64,000 bases of DNA, taken from NCBI GenBank assembly GCA_018340375.1, contig JAFFJZ010000001.1, positions 68,130,001-68,194,000 on the forward strand, read 5' to 3'. The notes beneath the pieces are model-generated. The model was not told the origin of the DNA. It made no database searches and saw only the letters and a program-made list of their open reading frames with translations. Both the position numbers and the translations under genes were made by a program. Positions 48,659 through 60,840 of this stretch are shown in pieces. Source of the stretch: Gonatopus flavifemur. Its lineage: Eukaryota > Arthropoda > Insecta > Hymenoptera > Dryinidae. Each line of letters starts with the position of its first letter. The first letter of the stretch is position 1.

Positions 48659-49032
48659 CAGGGTGTCCCAGAATTCGTGGACCAGATTTCACAGGTATAT
48701 TCTGCAGCCAAAATGCAATAATTTCCCGTTGGAAAAATATTTTTTCGACGCTTAGTTTTAGAGATATGAGGATTTTTAGATTCTTTTTATGCTACATACT
48801 TGAGCTTAACACCATTCGTTAAGTTGGAAAACTGCAGTTTTATGGAAAAAAAATTAAACTATTTTATCATTGATAGTTCCGGAGCTAGAGCGAATTCTGA
48901 TTGGCTGAAAGCTAAAAAATTCCAAATCGCTCTAGCTCCGGAACTATCAATGATAAAATAGTTGAATTTATTTTCCACTTTGGCTGCAGAATGTACTTGT
49001 GAAATCCGGCCCGTGAATTCTGGGACACCCTG
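48659..49032. mobile_element. 374-bp TA-flanked miniature element, CAGGGTGTCCCAGAATTC ends
   Basis: Both ends carry CAGGGTGTCCCAGAATTC in inverted orientation, flanked by TA (48657-48658 and 49033-49034). The arms stay similar for about 55 bp (GATTTCACA, ATTCTGCAGCCAAA). A perfect 37-bp inverted repeat lies inside: 48857-48893 against 48927-48963, containing GATAGTTCCGGAGCTAGAGC. TA duplication with such ends fits the Tc1/mariner group in the broad sense. There is no coding capacity. The overlapping 106- and 134-codon frames here are products of the element. Confidence 0.9.
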
Positions 49033-49034
49033 TA

Positions 49035-51957
49035 GAGTTGAAAGATTTGCCGGGACATTGAATTTTAATCGAGTGATTCTTGACAAACGTATCTCACGGA
49101 TTGATCGACCATACGATTTAGGGACATCAATCATCTTGTATACGCGAATACAGTATTTTCTTTCTTTTTTCCAGAACATACGACGCGTTGATCTCTTTCT
49201 CGTCTTTCACATTCGGTTCTCGTTTTATTTTCGTATCATTTCCTACTTGAGTCAGTTTTCTGTATCGCCGTACGTACGCCACGTCAACGAAATTCGAGCA
49301 TCCGTTTTTATCGGTCACGCATATATTAAAAACAAAAAAAAAAGAAAAAAAAATCACGAGCGTTGATGTTTCCAAGAGAAATGAAGAAAGAGGGACAAAG
49401 AGAACTTGATATGAGCCAATGAATATTTGATGTATCCCGACGATCGCATAATTTTTTGATTCGTTTATATTCGACAAGGATAAATATACCTCTACTCTCG
49501 TGTTGAATATAATGGAACCTGTTTGGAATATCCAATGGCTTCGGTGTTAAATTATTTAACTTGGTATGTGTTCAGAGAGAACATGAACTCGATAATTGAT
49601 TTTACGAAGAGAAAGAGAAGTACATGAACTGGGAAGAGAAAAATCATTGTTATATATGAGAGAAGACAAATCTGTAATACGTTTGAAGTTAGACCGTGTG
49701 AATAATTCTCTGCGAATTGATGTATGAATTCCGAGAGAGGTAAAGTTCTCTCACATATACTTCTTCAAAATCAATGAATGTTAGATCATACTTCTTCAAA
49801 CTCACGTGATTTATGAAGTCCGAGTTTTATCACATTCGTACGGACCTTTTTCTATTCTTTTGTGGTTTGTTCGGAGAAACGATGAATGTGTGCAAATTTT
49901 ATGCCAATAATCTCATAGCTTCTCTCGATCTCATCGATCTGCATTCCAAGAATGAATAATTTATCATTCGAGTTATTCATGTAAAATTATTGAAAATCAC
50001 AAAATACATCATACACTTTCTTTTAATCTCTTCAACTGCTGCTAAATGATATTTACCAGCATGAGATAACTTTTCTATGGAACGTCTGTTTATACATTTG
50101 AGAAATTTCAAATCTACAAAGTTTCAAATTGAAGAATATGTATATAATTCATAGCTACATAAGTCAGATAAGACTCGGTGAGAATCTAATACGTTCTTCG
50201 TTGAAGCATGGTTTCTCCCCGCGTGAGAATGGAAAATTGAAAAAGGAAAACTTCTCGAATCTATCATTTTGCTTTTATATTATATCGATCCTCGGAGAAA
50301 CGAAACTGAGTGAGATCAGTCGGAATCGAATTGATGATGCACAAAATTTTAAAACTTTTATTCTTCTCAATTTGAATTTTTTATGCAAGCGTGTGCATCC
50401 GAGAAACAAAAAAGAATGGTAAACAACAGATAACGCTAAATTCAACTCCTGGAAGAGTATGAAATTAGAATGTTGCTTGGGAAATAAAAAGTTTGAAAAA
50501 TTTCCACGGAAGAAAAAGAAGGAAAATAGAGGAGGATCAGTTTCAAGGATAAACATTCTTGAGTTGGAGTATGAAGAAGAAAAGTATTGGCTGAGAGTAT
50601 CGATCAAGGTTTTCAAAAAATATCGTTCAAAGGCCTTGAATTTATTCAACGAGCAACCGTTTTGAATTTTCATGTGAATTCCCTGTCGTATCAGATAAAA
50701 TATATATTTTGCTTCTATTTTCAAAACTGTTCCACATTATTTTCTTTTTTCTCAAATAATTCATATTTTTGTAGTTTGTTTTTTTTTGTATAGTTGTGAT
50801 TTATATCCTCATGGAAAAATGAGAAAATTCCCTATCACGTTGTTATTTAGCATTTCAAAATTTCAGTCGTACAGTATTTTAAATGTTATAGAATCATTAA
50901 ATTTTCATCAAATTTTACCGTTATTGTTTCAACGTTTGTATCCCATGGTGTAAAGGTATAACTTCTTCGCTATAGGCTTTGAATGGCAATAACAGTATCC
51001 ATAATTCAATAATACACCAGAAGTTCCTGATGAGATGTTGCATAAGTCATGGTGTCTCTCTTCTTCTCTTCGTGACTGTTCGTAATATGTGTATCGAGAG
51101 AGGGAGAGAGGAGTCGCTATGTGAAGTACATAGACAGCATCGCTAAAAGGGTTGCCTATGTTTCAAAGTTTGTTCGTCGACCTCGCGTGTAACACATTTG
51201 AGTTTCACAATTGCATCATAGAGGTACTTGTGATCAAGAATCTTCCTCGTTGGTACGAAAAAGAAACAGCCGCAGTTACGTGGAAACATTTGTTATTCAT
51301 ATTTTTTTATTTTAGGTTTAGCGACCAAATATTACCTTCTTGAAATCGTAGAATCGATGAAGCTGGAACTAGCGACCGATTGGTTGGTATGAATTTTTGA
51401 TAGAAGTATCTCATCGAACGAACAAACGGTCGAATCACATAGTCGAGACTTCATCAATTTTTGTTGGAAACGGTATTGAAATGAGAGTTAATTGAAAATC
51501 ACGGCAGACGGTCGCTGGTTTTCCGTGTCTCTAGTTTTAGCTTCCTGACTAATTAATGAATCTTATTAAGGACAGGACGTTAAACATATTGTATGCTCAA
51601 ACAAGTTTACAAATTCCGATCGAGTTATGAACTTCTGCTTAACTCCACTCAATGAATGGTGTTTTGTTAAAATAAACTGATTAACTTACCGAATCTTAAA
51701 CATTGAAAATCATATTTGTATTCTCAATTTTTCTCTGGATCGAATGGAAATCGATGTTTCCAGCTGAATTGTGTCAATCAAATCCATTGGGTTCAGACAG
51801 TTGAACGTAAGACGTAAGATGATTACAAAAATCAATCATTACCTAGACTAGACCATATTAATAGTGAATGATGTATTCTCTTCTCTTGTGGGGTTCTCAG
51901 AAGCGCATACACGAGACGGTGATGAATTTTCAATTTGAAAATGAATGATTTATATCA
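49035..51957. other. Non-coding stretch
   Basis: No supported exon. The 116- and 149-codon - strand frames (49127-49477, 50275-50724) are Phe/Leu/Lys-rich with no domain and overlap + frames. I do not accept them. Confidence 0.4.
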
Positions 51958-51965
51958 ATTGGAAT
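51958..51965. repeat. 8-bp target-site duplication (left)
   Basis: ATTGGAAT, identical to 53645-53652. Confidence 0.9.
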
Positions 51966-51976
51966 TAGGGGTGTGC

Positions 51977-52200
51977 GAACCGTTCGAATCTCGAACCGAA
52001 CCGAACCGAACTCCTACTGTTCGGTTCGGTTCGAACTTCGAACTTGATTAGCAGAAAAGGTTCGGTTCGGTTCAAATTTCGAACTTGATTAGCAGAAAAA
52101 GTTCGGTTCGGTTCGAATTTCGAACTTGGATAACAGAAACGGTTCGGTTCGGTTCAAATTTCGAACTGCATTAATTGAAAACGTTCGGCTCGAGATTCGA
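51977..52200. repeat. Subterminal GGTTCG array (left)
   Basis: CCGAACCGAACCGAAC is followed by four longer units of about 50-60 bp, each carrying a GTTCGGTTCGGTTC-type core, ATTTCGAACTTG and AGCAGAAA. Confidence 0.85.
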
Positions 52201-52809
52201 TTTGTCAGGGTTTGCTTCGAACTTTAGACTCAAAACCCGAAAACATTCGACTACGCTGGAAAAAAAAAGACGATGTTGAATCGACCTACCATCAAGTTGA
52301 TCCGATATCGATCCCAAGTTCAAGTGATGAAGAACACACATACAGGCATTCCCATGTTGTTTTTGCTTGTAAACACGCAGAAACAACTTGTTTCCAAGTC
52401 TGATTGACATGATATTGGGTACTTGATAGACGCAAGTTGATTGAATCTGTGATTTTTCCTGGTGTAGTTTCGAGTCTCAAACTTAAATAATTGAAAAAGT
52501 TCATATTTCGGATAACCTTGTTGACAATACTGCGGATTAGATGAAATTAAATATATTCATAATGAATTCTATTCGCAGCCTCATTATTTTGCCTCCTCAG
52601 ATGCGCGGGATATATATAATGAACCCATAAGTTCTGCGTCATTAGACTATAAAGATATTATACTAGGAGGACGAGTCAGTAAACATGGGGTTTACACAAA
52701 TAAAAAGAGACAGCTGCGAACAAAAGAAAGAGAGAAAAATGCAGTGAGGTGAGTGCCCTTGTCCTTTATGCAAAGAGGTTTATAATCAACGCTACCACAA
52801 ACCTCAAAA

Positions 52810-53098
52810 TAGTGTTGATTCATCACCATTTTTTTTCTAATAGTAGAGTAATCATTCTTGGTAACAGAGTGGTTTCTAATGTGAGTTAATCATGTCCCAA
52901 ATATTGCATGAGGATATAAATAATTATATTAGGAGGAAATTTTACTTTGTGATTATTGAAATTTATGATAAAAGTGTTCTGCACCCAATTTCAAATTCAT
53001 CTAGATACGTGGGATATGTTAAACTGACATAAAAAACCACTCTGTTACCAAGAGGGACAACCCTGTTATTCCAGAAATATGGTAATAAATCAACACTA
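52810..53098. mobile_element. 289-bp foldback element nested in the hAT element
   Basis: A perfect 19-bp inverted pair CTTGGTAACAGAGTGGTTT (52858-52876 and 53034-53052) lies inside longer imperfect arms. TAGTGTTGATTCATCACCAT on the left pairs with ATGGTAATAAATCAACACTA on the right, and the arms continue inward with ATGTGAGTTAA-like sequence. It is non-coding and is either a later insertion or a captured segment. Confidence 0.75.
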
Positions 53099-53509
53099 GA
53101 TTACACTATGGACACTTTTCTGTGATTTATTGAAGAATTGAAGTGTTCTTCGTTACTTGCCTCAGATTTGCGACCATTTGATCAATATTTAAATACTAGT
53201 CGCTGCAATTGAACATTCGGAAACACAGAAAAATTTATCTGCACTCAATTTTAAATTGACCCATAGAATATTCTCCGAACGTTTCTAAATTACCCAAACG
53301 TTTAATAAACATTCTCAAAATGTTTTACGTACTTTTGGTGCTACTAGGGTAGACTATTTCATCACTGCAACATGCTGCATATGAAACGTCACTTTAAAAA
53401 ATGAATTCATGATGGATTCTGTTTTCATAAATGTATTTCTAATTTAGTTTTGGCTTTGCGATTAGACGTTTTGGAAGTTGGAAGTAGGTTCGAAATTACA
53501 AAGTTCCGT

Positions 53510-53640
53510 TCAACTTGAAAAATATATTTGCAGTTCGGTTCGGTTCGACTGGGAAAATTTGGAGTTCGGTTCGGGTTCGGTTCAACTTGTGAAATATATT
53601 TGAAGTTCGGTTCGACTGAAAAATTCAAGGTTCGCACACC
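53510..53640. repeat. Subterminal GGTTCG array (right)
   Basis: Three units of GTTCGGTTCGACTGGAAAAT type in the orientation opposite to the left array. Confidence 0.8.
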
Positions 53641-53644
53641 CCTA

Positions 53645-53652
53645 ATTGGAAT
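53645..53652. repeat. 8-bp target-site duplication (right)
   Basis: ATTGGAAT, identical to 51958-51965. Confidence 0.9.
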
Positions 53653-53765
53653 CTTTCTTGAGATCCTAAACTCACGGTTATTTTGCCTAATTCGAGTAAA
53701 CAGCTAATTGTTTGATCGTTACGATCAATTACATGATTTTTTCACAGTTTATTTTATTGTCGAGG

Positions 53766-54075
53766 CAAGTCACACCAAGACTGAGCTTGATATGCCAAGT
53801 CTCGTTGGCCTAGTCTTGGCCAATGCTTGGTCTACCGTAGCTGACTAAGCGTTGATAGAGCCTTAGATACCAATGATAGAGCTAGCATATTCTGCCGTGT
53901 TTGATTCAATTTTCGTTAACTAAGTCTCGACTGGGGCTTGGCCCGTCACAGCTCACCAACCCTTAATAGCACTTCAGACATCGATGCTAGGATTGAGCAT
54001 ATTTCGCTGCGTCTGATTTATTTTTCGTCAGCCAAGCTTTAATCGACACTTGGCTTGCCGTAAGCCTGGATATAG
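53766..54075. repeat. 111/112-bp diverged tandem repeat, GCTTGG units
   Basis: GCTTGG begins at 53825 and again at 53936, with a third related start (CTTGGCTTGCCG) at 54049. The units share GAGCATATT, CTGCGTTTGATT, TTTTCGT, AAGCT and ACTTGG blocks in the same order. A partial earlier unit lies at 53766-53824. The words resemble the GGCCAAG-rich interior at 19107-19600. Confidence 0.7.
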
Positions 54076-54181
54076 CCACATATGACGCGGACTTGGAATT
54101 TATTCGAATTTCAGAAACTCGAAAGATTATACGCCTGAATGTACGTCAGCCCAAATACGGGTATCCTCTCAACGTCCTCCC

Positions 54182-54251
54182 AGATAGCACAAGAGTTCTT
54201 TATGAATCCATTCCATTAATTCTGAACTCTTTTAGAACTCTTGTGCTATCT
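54182..54251. mobile_element. 70-bp hairpin with perfect 18-bp arms
   Basis: AGATAGCACAAGAGTTCT (54182-54199) pairs exactly with AGAACTCTTGTGCTATCT (54234-54251). The loop also contains GAACTC words. It is probably a very short miniature element. Confidence 0.7.
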
Positions 54252-54403
54252 AGATTGGAGTGACTGTGTCGAAATCCAATATTCCGAAATTTCATGTGTC
54301 GGAATATATTATATTCAATCAAGCTTGGATGCCAATAAGAAAACTGTCCTATTCGTTGAGGTTGATTGTATATCAATCATGCGTTGAACATTGTTATCAT
54401 CCC

Positions 54404-54500
54404 AGACAGTACTCTAATTTGATGCCAATGTCGGTAACCATGCTAGGCCCAATGTTGACTAGCATTGGCCCGAAGCTTGGTACATTTGTCAACGCATACC
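54404..54500. repeat. Fragment of the GGCCCAA/GCTTGG GC-rich family
   Basis: ATGCTAGGCCCAATGTTGAC, CATTGGCCCGAAGCTTGG and similar words match those at 19107-19600. The sequence following, near 54530-54620, weakly resembles the end region of the 23546 element. Confidence 0.4.
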
Positions 54501-54990
54501 TGGGTAGCTATCATAATTTTCTGCGAGAGAGGGAAATATTGAAAATTATAAAAGTATTCTTGTTATATAAACAATATCGGAAGGTTTTCGTGAGACTCGA
54601 ATCACAATTTTCGAATGGTATTGACAAAAATAATTATGCAACATTTGATTTCTAGAACAAATGACTGTGTTACGCTGAGAATAAATGTTCCATCGGACTG
54701 TTCATAATTTATCATCAAGAAATGTAGAAAAACTATTCCAACGAGTGAACTAATCAGGGTTTTTTACATTGATAATTTACCTTCCGTTATCGCATTGAGC
54801 GTATAAATTGTTGAATTTGATAGTTAATATTGAAGAGATAAATCTGTTGATCTCTCAGTTTTCCTGTATCTAAACCCATACACCCACCTGTGTACACGCG
54901 TTGGGAGCGCATGCGTCAACGACTACATGAACGCGGATCGCACGTGCACTTGCATTTATATCATATATGCGTAAAGGGCAAAACCCATAC
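54501..54990. other. Non-coding stretch
   Basis: No feature recognised. Confidence 0.45.
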
Positions 54991-55019
54991 ACAGTGAGAG
55001 CTTTAGGTGCGTGCTTATG

Positions 55020-55515
55020 CACTACATTATATACAAACACACGTACCGGTATAGACGGAGGGAGACGAGGAGTGCAGGATTGGAAAAGGAGAGAGGACGA
55101 GTAGTAGAGCGTTGCATCGTATTAAGCGTAATTTATTAAACCGCCACTACGGCGCGCTCATGTTATGGTTGCTTTGACTGTGTCGCAGCCGATGGTGACT
55201 GTGACTGTGAGGCAAGAAGGAAGGTGATGGCAGTGGTGGAAACGGCTGAAGGGGAGGGTGCTTGCCTGCCTGCCTGCTTGCCTGTTTGCTTGCTTGTATG
55301 CTGCTACCAGCTACAATACACGTAGAGAGCGAGAGATAGACGCATACCGAGGTACAAAGAGTTGAAGGAGACGGATAATGAGAATGAGGAAGGAAGAAAG
55401 AAAGCAAGAAAGAGAGAAAAAGAGAGGAAATATCGCGTCAGAGTTGGAGGTGTGTGAAGCATACGCACACATACACAAAGAGAGCAGCAGCAGCAGCCCT
55501 GGGCAAGAGAAGAGG
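55020..55515 (+). promoter_or_regulatory. Candidate promoter / non-coding first exon with donor at 55516
   Basis: The segment is GC-raised and purine-rich on the + strand, with GGAGACGAGGAG words, an isolated CG-rich patch (CCGCCACTACGGCGCGC near 55141-55157), a CCTG/CTTG repeat (55261-55296) and (CAG)4 (about 55485-55497). It ends AAGAGAAGAGG followed by GTGAGT. The - strand frames here (86-145 codons) are Ser/Leu/Pro low-complexity. The layout parallels the island ending at 22837. The transcription start is undefined. Confidence 0.3.
55261..55296. repeat. CCTG/CTTG tetranucleotide repeat
   Basis: Imperfect (CCTG/CTTG)n. Confidence 0.85.
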
Positions 55516-55759
55516 GTGAGTGGCGAGTGGGTGGATGGATAGGATAGGAGAAGGGGGATAGCGGAATCAATACCGGTGTATAAGAGGGTGGGATAATGCG
55601 GTGGCTTGACGAGTGTTGTAGGTACTATACGCGTGGAAGGAAAAAGATGGAAAGACGAGAACTGACTACCGATTCCTACGTACACGTTGGATAGAGATGG
55701 AGACAGATAGGGGAAGAGAAACAGATAGAGATAGAGAAAGAACTTCAAGACTATGGCTC

Positions 55760-58700
55760 AACGTGTATGCATCATAACACATATACACACATATACCATT
55801 GTAACACCGTGTTATAGAAAGCCACGATATACTGGATAATGGACATGGAGGACGGTAACATCACAGTTTTTCTTCTTATACACATATACGTGTGCGGAAC
55901 AGAAGGAGTTCTACATTCTTTTATCCCTTCTTCCATCAATTTCACCGTTTGATTTGAAATTCTGGGTAATGGTTGCGGATGTATCTCTGTTGACTTTCCG
56001 CCTGAAGAAATACATCATCGTATGTGATACAATCTTTATTGAGAAGATCAATTATTTATGACTCACTTGGTTTCGCTGTCAGAGAAATTCTTACAATTGA
56101 TAGGGTAAATTTATATGTAGCCGTTGGCATTGTTCTTGAATCGCGGATAAAGCCAAAATCAGAAATTAGTATAGATAAGATATCTATATTTTTGTACTTC
56201 CGCTCGAGTTTCATCAGATCCTTTTCCTCTGTCGGACAATCTGTAAACGTAATTCGGAATCCGAGAATTTTTCATTCCAATATTTGTTATATCATTCGGT
56301 GCCACCTTTTTGCGTAAAATTAACAGCTCGGTTGGTGAAAATGGTTGGAAAATTACCGGATACAAGCAAATAGATTGTCTCAGAGTGAACGGATGGAAAG
56401 AGTTTTTCTTTGCGTAATGATGTTGAACCTGATGTTCGATCTATGTAGGTTTCGAACGAATCGTTGTGCAACATGCTGGGTAGATTCGTACACGGGCAAA
56501 ATCAAATGGTATTCATTGCTATGTAATCCTACGTAATCAGCTATAAACAAATAATCCACTTAACTGTGTGGTGAGGTTGGATACGCGCAAACAAATCATC
56601 CCTTTGAGTCCATGTAAATATGTAATTGATTTAGCTGCATGCGGTTGAATCAGATACATACTCGATGACTCATTTTAATGAATTCAACCACCTCGCTTGA
56701 GTAGTTGAATGTCCTACACATATTTTTTGTACATATTTTCCCGATTACCACCTATTCATAGGGTTAATATACATTGATCGGACTATTGAATGATAATCAA
56801 ATTCGTGTAATGCGCCGAGGGAAAAGTAACTTAACAGTTGACAACTAAAATTTATTTGGACCGTGTGAATCTTCGTTGACGTATATATTCAAGTCAAATT
56901 GATTTGCTGCAAGTGAGTTTCTGTCGAGCTTTCCGATACTCGACTGAACCTTTTTTCCTCAGGGCGAATGAATAGTTTATCATAGAAAATCAAAAGAAGT
57001 TCCCTGGTTGTATAAATTCAACCCTGAAACTTTTAAATCAAAATTGCGCCAAGAGTGCGTAAGTCAGTCACTTTGAATGGAATATTTTCTTTGTTTTGAA
57101 TCGGGATTTGTATTGCACAAAACAAACATTTTCAGTCAATAGGAGTCAAGAGTTTCTTGATAACTGTACAATACAATTTATAGGATAAATATTTTCGATT
57201 CGGTTATGGAATTTTGAAAATAGAAAGAAATATTTTTGTATGGATTCACAATAGAGGTTCTAAAGAAGGGTTTCATCGTCTAGGTAACTTGATTACGATT
57301 CTATAAAATTACATCACAGATGCATTCTTGATCGATCTATAAAGGATTACGTTCACTTGAAAGCATCACTCCAAGCACGTGCTTTTACGATGAAAGAATC
57401 TTATCTGTTCTTTCTCGTGAGTTCAAAGTTTCTTGAAAACATTTATAAAACTTCACACAATATGTAACAAACATGAAAATAATACAAATAGCAGAAAATT
57501 AATTGTGATAAATAATCTTGACAACGGATAGCATACGAAGTGAAAATATATATTTGATCAACTGAGCTTAATAGATAGTTAACAACGGTGGAACAGTTGA
57601 TCAGCGGAATGATTGAAAACGGGTAATCGATCTCCCAGCTGAAAACTACCAAGCGGATGAAAACATGACAAAAACGGTTAATCGATTGAAGTCTATCGAA
57701 TGGCTGATGGGTAATCTTTTCTCTTCCAATGTCGTTTCCAAACGAAATCACGCAAGAATTCATAACTCTTTTAAAAATGAATATCTAGACTAATCGATAG
57801 TCTAGAAGTTTATCCGACGAGTTTGCTGGAAAATCAAATAATGCAGTATTATGATCGATGAAATCCAAGGTATGTAAGTTAATTGATGATTAGGTTTATT
57901 CAATCATATTGATTAGGAATAGTTACTTTATGTGCTTAGTACGAATTTGAATTGTTCTCAAAACCAACAGAAATTAATTCATTTTCGAAAATTATGAGTG
58001 CTCATTCTCAAATAACTAGCAGTACTTGGAGTCTTTGTCACACATTTTCGTTTCACATACGTTTTGATTTCGTTGTATGACACCTGGTGTTACTCGCTTC
58101 GAGCCCATCGATTTTGTCCATAAACTTGCCATAACATTAAAACTTCCCATTGTTACGGCTGCTACCATGAACCGCAGACTGGATTTCATTCACTCAAATA
58201 CGTGCGAGACTCACGATCAACTGCACCGAGGAGAAGGGTTTGATTGAATATTACATAGCTAGGGAATTCAGTAACTCTGAATCGAAATTTAGTTGCCTCA
58301 CATAAATTTCATTTCATATAGACGAATTTTCTATTTTTAATGAATAAACTGTTTCATTCGCATTTCAAACAACCATACTGATTTCTATTTCAACATTTCT
58401 TTAGATATCATTTTGTTTCCTAGAAAATTGAAATGAAAGAGATTGAATTTCATTTTTTCATTGAAAGAAATGGATAACCCTTTTTAGAAATTCCAGTCAT
58501 TTTCCTTTCGTCATCATATTTCATTCCCCCCGCTTCTGTTTGCCACCTATTTTCAAGACTTTGGAATAGCGTTAAAGAAAGATGCAAAGAGAAGGAGAGA
58601 GAAAAGCAGATCGAAATACTTCCAACCACCTTTCTCCTCTTTGCCTACTACATTATTCAAATCTGTCCCAAGAAGAATCCCGGGGTGAATTTTAAGGGGA

Positions 58701-60840
58701 TGAAGAAGTCGAAAAGCGACTAACGTGTTCTCTCGGTCTCTCTCAGAGCCTGTTACTCCATCGTTTTGTCACAACTTTCCTCTTTTCCTCTATTCTCTAT
58801 CATCGTATCTTTTCTTCATCCTCTTTCTTCTTTCTTCTTTCCTACTCTTATAGAGTGTGTTTGCGAGTGTATGCAATGAATGACGCGGAGCTGTTTGATT
58901 CAAATTTACATATGTCTTTTACTTCCCGAATCTATATATTGCTTTGGATTGGGTTACGTTGCTGTTCAAGATTTGTATTGAATTCAATGCAACCTTCGTC
59001 GTATCGAGATCGCTTTGTTATTTCTGTATCATCAACAATCGAATTAAAAGAACGTACGTTGTAATTCTAAAGGTTTTCCCATCATTTTTATAATTTATTG
59101 GTCAAGTATCGATTCTTCCTATGCGCACATCACATATAAATGTCATTCGAGTGCAGTAAGAAATCGATGTTGAAGTTTATGCATATTACATGATGATTCA
59201 TGAATATGGAAACATGATGAAAAAAAGTGAACAATGGCGTTAGTAGAGCACGAGACATATCCAACTTCCTTCTCTTTCCAAATGCCCCATAAATCTTTTG
59301 AAAATGATATTCGTGCAAAATCGAAACGTATTTGACAGAGAGCTGAATAATTACATTGGATCATGATACGTCACAGTGGATTCTTTCGCTCTTTGATATG
59401 AATCTTACTTGTCATAAATTCATATTTTTGTGAGAAACTGAAGGAGTTTATTCCTGGTCACGAATTCGATGTAAATATAGATGGTAATTTATTGGGTATC
59501 ATTGCAGTTGTTGAGTTTCGTGTTGATTGTAGAGCGTTGAGACATTGAATATAAACTATTCACATAAGAATTCTCTGATCATGAAAATTGAAATTCAAAT
59601 TATGGAATTAGCTATACTTGAGGTTTTAATGATTATCACGATAAGAGATTGAGATAATTTTATTGACATATTCTTCAGTGAAGTATTTGGCGATGATACC
59701 GTTCCATATCAAGCTTATTGGAAAGTCAAACGTACATTTAGTACAGAATTAATCAATCAGCTGTCCAAATGTCAGGGTAAATTTTTCAATTCAATTTTCA
59801 ACGTGATACAGAAATTCGGTATTGTTTATTCAGGGTATTCTTCACTGTACCAAGGGAATCGAACGAACCATGAATCCATTTTGCGATATTTCTCCAATTA
59901 TCCCAAATTTTTTCATGAATTTTATTTTCAAAGAGTACGATTTTGACTCAAGTTGATAAAAATAAATCTAAACTACTTTCGTGTTTCTCTTAAAAAGAAT
60001 TCCTCTTATTATCATAGTTCTCTCGACGTAAAATGCTCCGAAGTTTGATGGCTTTGAAAAACTTCAACATTCTGTCCCCGTGAAATAACGAGACTAAAGA
60101 GAAGCAAACTTGTGTGAATAGATGTTCGAAAATACTACAGGAGTGTGTACACCTATAGGTACATGCTTGGTCTGTATGAAACCTTCATCAGAAACTCAAA
60201 ATATGAAATAACAGACACGCAGACGGCAGTTACATCATTCTTCTCTTACCTTTTCTTTTTTTCAACTCCTCTTTTTCCCTTTCTCTCTTCGAAACGAGCC
60301 CTTTTTTCAATTTCTTCTTGTTCCTTTTTATCGATTTTAAGGGTCTCCTTGATTAAATGCTCTTGGAAAAAGAAAGACAGTTTGAAAAAAATTGCGAGAA
60401 AAAACTTCACCTCCAGACAGACAGATCTACCTCCTTTCTCTGTTTTTTTTCTGTTTTTGGATCGTTATTTATAGGACTTGAAATGAAGAATAATTAAACC
60501 TTCATACGTCCATTTCTCGATTTCTCAAGGTTTTTAAATACGATTGAATTATATAAACAAATTTCGTGCTCATTAGATTGAATTAGAAACGAAATAGAGT
60601 TCTTATAAACCAGTCCAAAAGAAATAATATGGATTTCGTTATATAAATGTATATATATACATTCATGAATAGAGACAGATATTCAGATTTTTCATGTAAT
60701 TTTTTCCGTAAAAGTTATCTAAATTATCGATACATGATCTTCGCTCGTAACCGTATACCACCCACATTCGAGGAGTCAAAAGAGAGAGAGGTAGGCGAAC
60801 GAGCGGTTAATTGATCGCATCCTTGGCACCAGTCCACAAT
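55760..60840. other. Non-coding stretch
   Basis: No supported exon over about 5 kb. A small hairpin CTAGACTAATCGATAGTCTAG lies at 57785-57805. Pyrimidine-rich runs occur at 58745-58850 and 60235-60330. Frames of 60-109 codons show no motif. Confidence 0.4.

Larger units (their letters stand above)
51966..53644. mobile_element. Non-autonomous hAT-type transposon, 1,679 bp
   Basis: The inverted ends are TAGGGGTGTGCGAACC and GGTTCGCACACCCCTA, flanked by a perfect 8-bp duplication ATTGGAAT. An 8-bp duplication with a TAGGG-type end is typical of the hAT superfamily. The left 230 bp and the right 130 bp are subterminal arrays of GGTTCGGTTCGAAC-like words in opposite orientation, plausibly transposase-binding sites. 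The interior (52200-53500) has no recognisable transposase; its frames are short and unrelated. A second palindromic element is nested at 52810-53098. The exact duplication suggests a fairly recent insertion. Confidence 0.9.

Noticed and set aside
48859..49366. 106- and 134-codon frames on both strands
   Set aside because: Both overlap the TA-flanked palindromic element, which explains their openness.
50275..50724. 149-codon - strand frame
   Set aside because: AT-driven Phe/Leu/Lys composition, overlapped by + strand frames, with no motif or splice pair.
37160..51700. Several isolated GTAAGT donors on the - strand (near 37160, 47187, 51690)
   Set aside because: About one such hexamer per 4 kb per strand is expected by chance, and none is paired with an acceptor and an open frame.
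51966..52110. GGTTCGGTTCGG array as telomere-like repeat
   Set aside because: The insect telomere unit is TTAGG-like, and this array is explained as the subterminal region of the hAT element.
55311..55748. 145-codon - strand frame
   Set aside because: Ser/Leu/Phe-rich product of a purine-rich + strand tract.
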